A DNA stretch of 64,000 nt. Origin: Actinoplanes solisilvae (GTDB taxonomy: Bacteria; Actinomycetota; Actinomycetes; Mycobacteriales; Micromonosporaceae). Below, in pieces: positions 33,860-41,586 of this stretch. Where the stretch lies: assembly GCF_003999975.1 (NCBI RefSeq), contig NZ_RJAC01000013.1, positions 62,001-126,000 on the forward strand, given 5' to 3'. The translations under genes were made by a program, and so were the position numbers. Under the pieces are notes generated by a model, which made no database searches, was not told where the DNA came from, and saw only the letters and a program-made list of their open reading frames with translations. Within the stretch, counting starts at the first letter, position 1; each line of letters starts with the position of its first letter.

Positions 33860-34112
33860 GTGATGTGGAATCCTTCCGAACGGGTGTCAATATGCTTCAC
33901 GGCGTGCACGATCGTCCCGATCGATCCCCATAACGGCAAGGTGTGGGCGCCCGTTCTCTCATACACGGTGAGTCACGTCGTCGCGCCGTCACCGGACCCG
34001 CGGTGACTCGTTCGTTCCTGACGTTCTCTGCGTTCTTGTGCGCGGCGGCCACCACGCGAAGGGGGCCGGAACTGGTGCTGCGGTGCCTATCGCCGCCCGC
34101 TACGTTGACCGG

Positions 34113-34448
34113 ATGTCCGAGAACGATCCGATCTGGCCGGCCGTGGCGGCCGCGCGGCAGTGGCTCGACCTGTCGAACGGCACCCTGCCCCTGGAGATGA
34201 CCTGCCGCATCCTTAAGGTCACCGAGGAGGCGGGGGAGGCGGCCCAGGCCTGGATCGGTTTCCTGGGCCAGAATCCGCGAAAGGGCGTCACCCACTCGCG
34301 TGAGGAGGTCGCGGCCGAGCTGGCCGACGTGGCGTTCACCGCGCTGGTGGCGATCGCCAGCCTCGGCCTCGACCCGCGCGACGCCCTGACCGGCTGCGCC
34401 ACCAAGGTTCAGGACCGCTTCGAACGCCCCTGGCCGCCGCTGCCCTGA
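34113..34448 (+). CDS. MazG-like nucleotide pyrophosphohydrolase family protein
   Basis: A 111-residue protein of the MazG-like family, which hydrolyses nucleoside triphosphates to monophosphates and pyrophosphate, often clearing damaged nucleotides. The metal-binding helix is ILKVTEEAGEAAQAWIG (ExxE) and the second acidic helix is EVAAELADVAFTALVAI (ExxD). It is a single-domain form. The ATG at 34113 begins a normal length for the family; the open frame upstream lacks support. The 3' end overlaps a convergent small gene by 40 bases. Confidence 0.8.
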   Translation: MSENDPIWPAVAAARQWLDLSNGTLPLEMTCRILKVTEEAGEAAQAWIGFLGQNPRKGVTHSREEVAAELADVAFTALVAIASLGLDPRDALTGCATKVQDRFERPWPPLP

Positions 34449-34648
34449 TCCACACTGTGCAGTTCGAGCAGGGTGGCGCCGACGTCGCGCAGCCCGGCCA
34501 GAATGCCGTGGAGCTGGGCCTGGTCGGTGACGGCGGCGGTCAGGGTGGTCGTTCCGTCGGAGTTGCGAACGAGGGCCAGGCCGCCGAGCCACCCCGACCA
34601 ATGGTCGTCGAGGTGGCCCGCGACCCGGATCGCGTAGGTGGTCTTCAC
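34409..34648 (-). CDS. Small conserved actinobacterial protein, unknown function
   Basis: A 79-residue protein. The core YAIRVAGHLDDHWSGWLGG, then DGTTTLTAAVTDQAQLHGIL and LRDVGATLLEL, fits a small alpha-beta protein that I recall as common in actinobacteria beside membrane or transferase genes and never characterised. Its GTG overlaps the stop of the membrane protein gene upstream as GTGA, so the two form an operon. Its 3' end overlaps that of the MazG-like gene on the other strand. Confidence 0.7.
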   Translation of the reverse strand: MKTTYAIRVAGHLDDHWSGWLGGLALVRNSDGTTTLTAAVTDQAQLHGILAGLRDVGATLLELHSVDQGSGGQGRSKRS

Positions 34649-35319
34649 ACCCGTGCTTCCACAGCCGGCGTACGCAGCGGCGTGGGCTCGGCGGCGCGGT
34701 GGTTGCGCCACAGCGAGACACCCAGGCCGATCAGGGCCACGCCGACCGGCACGGCGAGCGGCCGGTTGAACGACTCGGGCAGCACGGCCAGCGCGACGGT
34801 CCCCGCGGTGCCCACGGCGAGCAGGGCCGACGCCCAGCGTGACACCACGCGGGCCCGGAAGAGGGCGATGCCGAACAGCAGACCGCCGCCCATGTAGCCG
34901 AGGCCGGACAGGGCGAGCAGGGGCTGCAGTGCGCCGATGTCCCCGGTCGCGCCCGTCCCGGCGGCGGTCGCGAGAACGTCGTTGACATAGCCCGGCTGGG
35001 TCGCGGCCAGACCCGGCAGCACGGCGGCCGCGATGACCTCGACGCTGAACATGGTGAGGTATCCGGCCATGAAGAGCAGGTAGCCGGCCAGGCCCAGCAG
35101 CCCGGTGCGGCGGAACTGGCGCAGGTAGAGGCCGGTCACCCCGGCGAGGGCGAGCGCCGACATGGCGGTCTTGGCCCAGCCGCGCACCGCCCACTCGGTG
35201 GTCTCGACCGAGGCGACCTCGAGAGGCGGGTGGTTGATCTGGACGGCGACGAAGATGGCTCCGGCGCCCACGGCGGCAGCGGCGGCGGCGCGGGTCAGGC
35301 CGGCGGCGGTGATGTTCAT
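34645..35319 (-). CDS. Membrane protein of six or seven helices, unknown function
   Basis: A 224-residue protein that is mostly hydrophobic, with helices at about 5-25, 50-65, 75-98, 125-150, 158-175 and 180-200. Conserved-looking outside residues are few (NHPPLEVASVETTEW). I do not recognise a family beyond general DUF4386-like membrane proteins. It is followed by the 79-residue gene in the same operon. A dyad, CACATC/GATGTG (35375-35393), lies upstream and is a possible operator. Confidence 0.6.
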   Translation of the reverse strand: MNITAAGLTRAAAAAAVGAGAIFVAVQINHPPLEVASVETTEWAVRGWAKTAMSALALAGVTGLYLRQFRRTGLLGLAGYLLFMAGYLTMFSVEVIAAAVLPGLAATQPGYVNDVLATAAGTGATGDIGALQPLLALSGLGYMGGGLLFGIALFRARVVSRWASALLAVGTAGTVALAVLPESFNRPLAVPVGVALIGLGVSLWRNHRAAEPTPLRTPAVEARV

Positions 35320-35374
35320 GGCGGGCTCCTCAGGTTCGGCTTGCCACGAACGTTAGGAATCCGCGTGGTGACCG

Positions 35375-35393
35375 CACATCACCACACGATGTG
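35375..35393. promoter_or_regulatory. Dyad upstream of the membrane protein gene
   Basis: CACATC (35375-35380) and GATGTG (35388-35393) are inverted with seven bases between, about 60 bp before the gene start and just after the stop of the MalT-like regulator gene. Confidence 0.35.
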
Positions 35394-35410
35394 ATCGGCC
35401 GGGTGATTGC

Positions 35411-37921
35411 TCAGGCCAGCAGGCCGAGCTCGGTCGCGCGGCGCACCGCGGCCGGGCGGGTGTTCACGTCGAGCTTGGTGAAGATGTGCTTCGTGTGGGT
35501 GCGCAGCGTGTTGACCGAGACGAACAGCCGGCGGGCGATCTCGGGCCCGGTCAGCTCGGTCGCCAGCAGCCGCAGCACCTCGACCTCCCGCGAACTCAGC
35601 CCCTCGGTGGCGGCGGCCCGGGCCACTGGTTGACGCAGGAGCCCGGCGGCGTGACTCGAACCGGTCAGCCGGCCGAGCAGCTCGGTCATCGGCGGGCCCT
35701 CGTCGAGGAAGATGCGGGCGTACCCGGCCGGGACGCCGAGGTCAAGGGCTTCGTCGAGGTCGTCGGGCGAACGGCGGGCGAGCGCCCGCACGATCAGGGC
35801 GTCCACGACGCTGCCGCCGCGGCCCGCGGCCACGATGCCGTCCAGCAGCTTCAGGAGATCGTCGTCGGCCCGGTGCTCGGCGACCGCCAGGCGGCCGAGG
35901 GTGAGATGGTCGAACTCGGTCAGCTGGGCCGGGTCGCCGCGCTCGCGGGCCCACTCCCGCGCGTCGTCCAGCCGGCCCCGCGCGATGTCCACCCGAGCCT
36001 TGAGAGCCGGGATCGGGCGTACGTCGGGAAAGTAACCGGGCAGGTAGAGCGCCTGGGCCCGGTCGAGCATCTCGGCGGCCGCGTCCAGGTCACCCCGGGC
36101 CCGCAGCACCCCGGACATGACGATCCACCAACGGTGCCGGTTCTCCATCAGGGACGCCGCGTCGCCAAGCTCTCTGGCCGTGCGCAGGTGCTCCTCGGCC
36201 GCGTCGAGCTCGCCGTGTTCGCGCAGCACGTCGGCCAGCCCGACGTGCAGGTCACCGGTCGTGGACCGCACCGGACCGGCGCTGCGGGCGAGGGCCTTCT
36301 CGTAGAGCCGCCGCGCCTCGTCGGGCCGGCCGCAGCTCAGCCACATGCCGCCCAGCACGACGGTGGCGCCGAGCTCGTCGGTGATGTTGCCGGCCCGGTG
36401 CAGGCTGGTGACCGCCTCGCCGAACGTGACGACGGCCGTCGGCAGATCACCGTCGGCCCACGCGGCCAGCCCCAGGAACCCGGCTGCGGCGCCGCGCGAG
36501 AAGTGGTCGTCGGGTCCGGCGAGGTCGAGTGCGCGCCGAGCGTGCTCGGCCGTCCCGGACCGGTCGTCGCGGGCCTGGGCGACCGACGCGCGATAGACCT
36601 CGATCATCGCCCGGTCCTCGTCGCCGGAGACGACCGAGTCCGCCGTGTCGAGCCACTCCCGCACCCCGTCGAGGTCGCCCACGGACAGCCGGGTCCAGGC
36701 CAGCGCGGTCGACAGCCGGGCACTGCGCCGTACGACGTCGGCCGGCAGCGCCTGCAGCAGGGTTCGCAGGAGGTGGTCGTGGCGCTGCCGTTGCAGACCG
36801 GGCAGGGCCAGCACGACGAGGTCGGCCGCCCGTCCGGCGTCGCCTCCGGTCAGAGCATGGGGTACGGCCTCGGCCGTCATGCCGTGGTCGGCGTACCAGC
36901 TCGCGGCCGCCCGGTGCAGTCTCGCCTTCCTGTCCGGCTGCCCGGCCGCGAGCTGGGCCCGCAGCGCGTCGGCGAACAGGTGGTGATAGCGGAACCACTG
37001 GCCGCGCTCGTCCAGCGGGACGACGAACAGGTTGGCGCGCTCCAGGGTGCCGAGCATCAGGCGGCTGTCCGTGCGGCCGGTGACCGCGTCGCACAGCTCG
37101 GCGGTGAACTCGTCGAGCACCGCCGTGTCGAGCAGGAACTCGCGGACGTCGCCGGGCTGGGATCGCAGCACGTCCTCGAGCAGGTAGTCGAGGACGAAAC
37201 GATGGCTTCCGGCGAAAGCGTCGACGAATTCACCGAGGTCGTCGCGGCCGCGGGCGGCGAGGGCGGCGAGCTGCAATCCGGCGGCCCATCCCTCCGTACG
37301 GGCGTCGAGCGCGGCGACGTGCGCCGGTTCGAGGCGCACGCCCATCACGTCGTTGAGCAGTTCACCGGCCTCGGCGGGGGAGAAGCGCAGGTCGGCCGCG
37401 CGCAGCTCGGCCAGTTCGCCGCGGGCGCGCAGCCGGGCCAGGGGCAGCGGCGGGTCGGCGCGGGTGGCGAGGGCCAGGGTGACCTGCGGCGGCAGGTTGC
37501 CGAGCAGGAACGTCACGACGTCGTGCACCTCGGCGGTGTCGATGACGTGATAGTCGTCGAGGGCGATCACGGTGGGCCCGGCGGTGACGTCGAGATCGTT
37601 GACCAGGCCGACCAGAACGGCTTCGCTCGGGGCCGGTCCGTCGTGATCGGCCAGCCCGGGGCAGGCCGTTCGCAGGGCGGCGACCAGGTGCGACAGGAAT
37701 CGGCGGGGGTCGGCGTCGCCCTCGTCGAGCGACAGCCACGCGACCGCGCGCTGTTGCGTCGTGAGCCACTGGGTCAGGACCGTGGTCTTGCCGAAGCCCG
37801 CCGGCGCCGAGACGAGCACGAGGCGGGGCACGTCGTCGCGGAACCGGTCGGTGAGCCGGGCGCGGGGCACCAGCCGTCGCCGTGGCGCCGGTGGGTGCAG
37901 TTTCGTGCGGAGCACGGGCAC
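35411..37921 (-). CDS. MalT-like LuxR-family regulator
   Basis: An 836-residue ATP-dependent regulator of the MalT type. It opens MPVLRTKLHPPAPRRRLVPR, the family start, then Walker A SAPAGFGKTT with an intact lysine, Walker B TVIALDDYHV, a TPR-like middle and a C-terminal LuxR helix-turn-helix (LSSREVEVLRLLATELTGPE, NTLRTHTKHIFTKLDV). MalT proteins activate sugar genes when bound to inducer. It starts only seven bases after the GntR gene stop, so the two are almost certainly cotranscribed, and may jointly control the inositol genes across the divergent promoter. Confidence 0.9.
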   Translation of the reverse strand: MPVLRTKLHPPAPRRRLVPRARLTDRFRDDVPRLVLVSAPAGFGKTTVLTQWLTTQQRAVAWLSLDEGDADPRRFLSHLVAALRTACPGLADHDGPAPSEAVLVGLVNDLDVTAGPTVIALDDYHVIDTAEVHDVVTFLLGNLPPQVTLALATRADPPLPLARLRARGELAELRAADLRFSPAEAGELLNDVMGVRLEPAHVAALDARTEGWAAGLQLAALAARGRDDLGEFVDAFAGSHRFVLDYLLEDVLRSQPGDVREFLLDTAVLDEFTAELCDAVTGRTDSRLMLGTLERANLFVVPLDERGQWFRYHHLFADALRAQLAAGQPDRKARLHRAAASWYADHGMTAEAVPHALTGGDAGRAADLVVLALPGLQRQRHDHLLRTLLQALPADVVRRSARLSTALAWTRLSVGDLDGVREWLDTADSVVSGDEDRAMIEVYRASVAQARDDRSGTAEHARRALDLAGPDDHFSRGAAAGFLGLAAWADGDLPTAVVTFGEAVTSLHRAGNITDELGATVVLGGMWLSCGRPDEARRLYEKALARSAGPVRSTTGDLHVGLADVLREHGELDAAEEHLRTARELGDAASLMENRHRWWIVMSGVLRARGDLDAAAEMLDRAQALYLPGYFPDVRPIPALKARVDIARGRLDDAREWARERGDPAQLTEFDHLTLGRLAVAEHRADDDLLKLLDGIVAAGRGGSVVDALIVRALARRSPDDLDEALDLGVPAGYARIFLDEGPPMTELLGRLTGSSHAAGLLRQPVARAAATEGLSSREVEVLRLLATELTGPEIARRLFVSVNTLRTHTKHIFTKLDVNTRPAAVRRATELGLLA

Positions 37922-37928
37922 CGGCGTC

Positions 37929-38693
37929 CTACCCCGCGCTGAGGTTGAGCTCGAAGCTGTAGCGGCTGGCGCGGTAGACGTGGCTGCCGTACTCGAGCGC
38001 GCGCCCGCCCACGTCCCAGGCCGTACGCACCATGGTCAGCAGGGACGCGCCGCGCTTCTCGTCGAGGATCTTCGCCTCGGACGTGGTGGCCGAACGGGCG
38101 CCGATGATCTGGGTGGCGATGCGCGGGGTCAGGCCGTTGCGGCGCAGCAGCTCGTAGAGGCCGTGAGTGGCCAGGTCGTCGGCGGTCAGCGGCAGCACGT
38201 CGACCGGGATGGCGTTGTGCATCAGCGCCAGGGGTTCACCGCCCGCGTAGCGCAATCGCTCGATCCACGTCACCGGCGTGCCCGGGGCGATCTCGAGGGC
38301 GGCGGCGATCGTGTCGGGGGCGGGCATGACCTCGAGGCTCAGCACCTCGGTGCGCGGGGCCCGGTCGCCGGCCACCAGGTCGTCGTAGAGGCTGGACAGC
38401 TCGACCGGGCGGCGGACCTTGGGGTGCACGACCTGGGTGCCCACACCCCTTTTGCGGACGAGCATGCCGCGTTCGACCAGATATTGGATGGCCCGGCGGG
38501 TCGTGGGGCGCGAGACGCCCAGGCGCTCGGCCAGGTCGACCTCGTTCTCGATGCGGGCGCCGACCCCGATCTCGCCCTTCTCGATCAGCTCCTGCAGGCG
38601 GGTCGCCACCTGGAAATACAGCGGTACGGGGCTGGTCCGGTCGACATCGACCGGCCTTACCCCCGCCTGTGGGACGGACACATCGGAACTCAC
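37929..38693 (-). CDS. GntR/HutC-family regulator, probable inositol repressor
   Basis: A 254-residue regulator. The N-terminal GntR winged helix has PLYFQVATRLQELIEKGEIG and LAERLGVSRPTTRRAIQYLVERG; the C-terminal UTRA domain has PVTWIERLRYAGGEPLALMHN and GLYELLRRNGLTP. It is divergent from iolC, the usual place of the inositol repressor (IolR) in actinobacteria. TTTGTC-AG-GACAAA between them is a probable operator. I prefer the GTG at 38693, preceded by GAGG, over an in-frame codon 57 bases upstream, because the extra residues do not resemble the family. Confidence 0.88.
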   Translation of the reverse strand: MSSDVSVPQAGVRPVDVDRTSPVPLYFQVATRLQELIEKGEIGVGARIENEVDLAERLGVSRPTTRRAIQYLVERGMLVRKRGVGTQVVHPKVRRPVELSSLYDDLVAGDRAPRTEVLSLEVMPAPDTIAAALEIAPGTPVTWIERLRYAGGEPLALMHNAIPVDVLPLTADDLATHGLYELLRRNGLTPRIATQIIGARSATTSEAKILDEKRGASLLTMVRTAWDVGGRALEYGSHVYRASRYSFELNLSAG

Positions 38694-38714
38694 CGCTAAC
38701 CCTCGCTCCCCGAG

Positions 38715-38728
38715 TTTGTCAGGACAAA
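38715..38728. promoter_or_regulatory. Probable GntR operator
   Basis: TTTGTCAGGACAAA is an inverted repeat of six bases with a two-base spacer. It sits between the GntR gene and iolC and just upstream of a -35-like element. It is close to the IolR motif KGWCHTRACA that I recall from Corynebacterium glutamicum. Confidence 0.6.
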
Positions 38729-38731
38729 GTA

Positions 38732-38760
38732 TTGACGTGGACGGCTCCAAGTTATTACAT
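38732..38760 (+). promoter_or_regulatory. Candidate promoter of the inositol operon
   Basis: TTGACG (38732-38737) is a good -35 element. TTACAT (38755-38760), 17 bases on, is a fair -10, with TATTAC at 38753-38758 as an alternative. The GntR operator lies just upstream, and the distance to iolC is about 135 bp. Confidence 0.45.
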
Positions 38761-38895
38761 CGAAGGCAGCAAACCTAGGGTTGTCATCCGGTTACAGATG
38801 GCGATCATGCGCCGTAACGGCACGGCACTTCGGTGCGCTTCCGCGCGCCCTCATCCCCGCGATCTTCAGCGAAGACATCGACCGGAGGCCCGCGC

Positions 38896-39846
38896 ATGCC
38901 CGCCGACGAGGTATTGACGATGGGACGCATAGGCGTCGACCTGTATCCGCAGCAGATCGGCGTCTCGCTGCGCGAGGTGAGCACCTTCGCGAAGTTTCTC
39001 GGGGGCAGCGCGACGAACGTGGCGGTCGCCGCGGCGCGATACGGGCGGCGGTCCGCGGTGATCACCCGCACCGGCGACGATCCGTTCGGTGAGTTCTTGC
39101 ACGATGCGCTGCGCGGCTTCGGGGTGGACGACCGCTTCGTGACGCCGGTGGCCTCGCTGCCGACGCCGGTGACCTTCTGCGAGATCTTCCCGCCCGACGA
39201 TTTCCCCCTTTACTTCTACCGCTTCCCGAAAGCACCCGACCTCGAGATCCGTCCGTCCGAGCTCGACTACGACGCGATCCGCGACGCCGACATCTTCTGG
39301 GTCACCGGCACCGGCCTGTCCCAGGAGCCCTCCCGTACGGCGACGCTGACCGCACTGAAACATCGCGATAAATCGGGCATAACCGTTTTCGATCTGGATT
39401 ACCGGCCGATGTTCTGGCAGTCCCGCCAGGAGGCGCGGCACTGGTACCAGCAGGCGCTGCGCTACGCGACGGTGGCGGTGGGCAATGTGGACGAAGCCGA
39501 CACGGCCGTGGGTGTACGTAAACCGGACGAAGCCGCGGCGGCCTTGCACGAGGCGGGCATCGATCTCGCCGTGATCAAACAGGGCCCGGCCGGTGTCCTG
39601 GCGACGACGAAGAACGAGACGACCGAGGTGCCGCCCGTCCCCGTCGAGGTGGTCAACGGCCTCGGCGCCGGCGACGCGTTCGGCGGTGCCCTCTGCCACG
39701 GCCTGCTCGCCGGCTGGGAGCTGGAGGCGACCATGCGCTTCGCCAACGCGGCCGGGGCCATCGTCGCCTCCCGGCTGTCGTGCGCCGACGCGATGCCGAC
39801 CGAGACCGAAGTCCGCGAAAAGCTGGGGGAAGCGACGCATGCCTGA
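38896..39846 (+). CDS. iolC: 5-dehydro-2-deoxygluconokinase
   Basis: A 316-residue PfkB-family kinase that phosphorylates 2-deoxy-5-keto-gluconate in inositol breakdown. It has TMGRIGVDLYPQQIG at the start, the substrate loop FLGGSATNVAVAAARYG, and the C-terminal PfkB signature VVNGLGAGDAFGGALCHGL with the catalytic Asp in GAGDAF. The ATG at 38896 has CGGAGG before it. It is the first gene of the inositol operon; its stop overlaps the start of the next gene by eight bases. Confidence 0.9.
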   Translation: MPADEVLTMGRIGVDLYPQQIGVSLREVSTFAKFLGGSATNVAVAAARYGRRSAVITRTGDDPFGEFLHDALRGFGVDDRFVTPVASLPTPVTFCEIFPPDDFPLYFYRFPKAPDLEIRPSELDYDAIRDADIFWVTGTGLSQEPSRTATLTALKHRDKSGITVFDLDYRPMFWQSRQEARHWYQQALRYATVAVGNVDEADTAVGVRKPDEAAAALHEAGIDLAVIKQGPAGVLATTKNETTEVPPVPVEVVNGLGAGDAFGGALCHGLLAGWELEATMRFANAAGAIVASRLSCADAMPTETEVREKLGEATHA

Positions 39847-40696
39847 CCTTGACGACCTCCTCGACATTCGCACCCGCCGTCCCGCCGCGATCGCGGCCGC
39901 CGCGTCCGCGCGGCGCAGACCCACCACCCTGTTCGGCCCGCACGGCAAGCTGATGATCATCGCGGCCGACCATCCGGCCCGCGGGGCGCTGCGAGCCGGC
40001 GACGACCCCCTGGCCATGGCCAACCGCACCGACCTGCTCGACCGCATCCGCACCGCGCTGTCCCGGCCCGGGGTCAACGGCGTGCTCGGCACCCCCGACA
40101 TCCTCGAAGACCTGCTGCTGCTCGGCGTGCTCGACGACAAGGTCGTGATCGGGTCGATGAACCGCGGCGGGCTGGCCGGCACAGCGTTCGAGATCGACGA
40201 CCGGTTCACCGCCTACGACGCCGAGAGCATCGCCTCGGCCGGGTTCGAGGGCGGCAAGATGCTGCTGCGCATCGACCCCGACGACGCCGGCACCGTGACG
40301 ACGCTGGAGTCGTGCGGCGCGGCGATCGGTGAACTGGCCGCGCGCCGGCGCATGGCGATGGTCGAACCGTTCATCTCGCACCGGGTCGACGGCCGGGTGC
40401 GCAACGAACTGACGGCCGAGGCGATGATCCGCGCGATGACGGTCGCGGCCGGGCTCGGCACGACGTCGGCCTACACGTGGCTCAAGGTCCCGGTGGTCCA
40501 CGACATGGAACGCGTCATGGCCTCGACGACGCTGCCGGCGCTGATCCTCGGCGGCGAGGGCGAGGCGGCGTACGGGGAATGGCGTAAGGCTCTTGACCTG
40601 CCGACCGTGCAGGGGCTGGTGATCGGGCGCTCGCTGCTCTACCCGGCGGGCGGCAGCGTCGGCGACGCGGTCGATCGGGCGGTGAGCTTGTTGTGA
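39839..40696 (+). CDS. Aldolase-like (beta/alpha)8 protein of the inositol operon
   Basis: A 285-residue TIM-barrel protein. KLMIIAADHPARGALRAG resembles the opening of class I DeoC/FbaB-like aldolases, and AYTWLKVPVVHDME carries a lysine in the place of a Schiff-base lysine. Proteins of this kind recur between iolC and iolB in actinobacterial inositol operons. No class II IolJ-type aldolase lies in the locus, so this is the best candidate for cleaving 2-deoxy-5-keto-gluconate 6-phosphate into dihydroxyacetone phosphate and malonate semialdehyde. That assignment is an inference. Confidence 0.75.
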   Translation: MPDLDDLLDIRTRRPAAIAAAASARRRPTTLFGPHGKLMIIAADHPARGALRAGDDPLAMANRTDLLDRIRTALSRPGVNGVLGTPDILEDLLLLGVLDDKVVIGSMNRGGLAGTAFEIDDRFTAYDAESIASAGFEGGKMLLRIDPDDAGTVTTLESCGAAIGELAARRRMAMVEPFISHRVDGRVRNELTAEAMIRAMTVAAGLGTTSAYTWLKVPVVHDMERVMASTTLPALILGGEGEAAYGEWRKALDLPTVQGLVIGRSLLYPAGGSVGDAVDRAVSLL

Positions 40697-41586
40697 TGGC
40701 TCGAGTGAACCCCGTGATGCCGCGGGGGAGCACGGCCGAGAAGCCGTTCGACGTCGTCGTGACGCCCGAGAAAGCGGCGTGGAGCTACAGCGGGCTGCGC
40801 ATCCTCGACCTGGCGGTTGGGTCGCGGGCCCGGTTCATGACCGGCGACGACGAGATGCTGGTGCTGCCGCTGGCCGGCGGGTGCGACGTGACCTGCGACG
40901 ACGAGCGGCTGACGCTGACCGGGCGACGCTCGGTGTTCTCCCGCGTGACCGATTTCGCCTACCTGCCGCGCGACTCGACCGTGACCGTGCGGGCGGCCAA
41001 CGGCGGACGGTTCGCGCTGCCCTCGGCGCGGGCCTCGCGGCGGCTGCCGTTCCGCTACGGCGCCGCCGAAGACGTGGCCGTCGAGCTGCGCGGCGCGGGC
41101 CAGGCGAGCCGGCAGGTCAACAACTTCTGCACGCCGGAACGGTTCGAGGCCGACCGGCTGATCGCCTGCGAGGTGCTCACCCCGGGCGGCAACTGGTCGT
41201 CCTACCCGCCGCACAAGCACGACGAGCAGGTCGACGGCGAGTCGTCGCTCGAGGAGATCTACTACTTCGAGGTCGCTCCGTCGCCCAGCGGTACGGCGGG
41301 CAGCGCCTATCAGAGGGTGTACGGCCACCCCGACCGGCCGATTGAGGTCTGCGCCGAGGTGAGGAGCGGCGACGTCGTGCTGATCCCGTACGGCTGGCAC
41401 GGCCCGTCGATGGCCGCGCCCGGTTATGACCTCTACTACCTCAACGTGATGGCCGGCCCGGGCGAGCGGGAGTGGCTCGTGCGCGACGACCCGGCGCACG
41501 GCTGGGTGCGGGCCTCCTGGGCCGGCGTACCGGTCGATTCCCGCCTGCCTTTGACCTCCTGCAACGAAAGGACGCGTTCGTCGTGA
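40696..41586 (+). CDS. iolB: 5-deoxy-glucuronate isomerase
   Basis: A 296-residue double cupin that isomerises 5-deoxy-glucuronate to 2-deoxy-5-keto-gluconate. The metal-binding cupin motif is PPHKHDEQ with a following acid in LEEIYYFEV, and a third histidine in IPYGWHGPS. The ATG at 40696 overlaps the previous stop as TGATG; a GTG three bases earlier is equally placed. The stop overlaps the start of iolD. Confidence 0.93.
   Translation: MARVNPVMPRGSTAEKPFDVVVTPEKAAWSYSGLRILDLAVGSRARFMTGDDEMLVLPLAGGCDVTCDDERLTLTGRRSVFSRVTDFAYLPRDSTVTVRAANGGRFALPSARASRRLPFRYGAAEDVAVELRGAGQASRQVNNFCTPERFEADRLIACEVLTPGGNWSSYPPHKHDEQVDGESSLEEIYYFEVAPSPSGTAGSAYQRVYGHPDRPIEVCAEVRSGDVVLIPYGWHGPSMAAPGYDLYYLNVMAGPGEREWLVRDDPAHGWVRASWAGVPVDSRLPLTSCNERTRSS

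Noticed and set aside
33970..34009. GAGTCAC / GTGACTC inverted repeat between the kinase and MazG-like genes
   Set aside because: The arms are 26 bases apart and have no clear relation to a promoter, so I do not call it a site.
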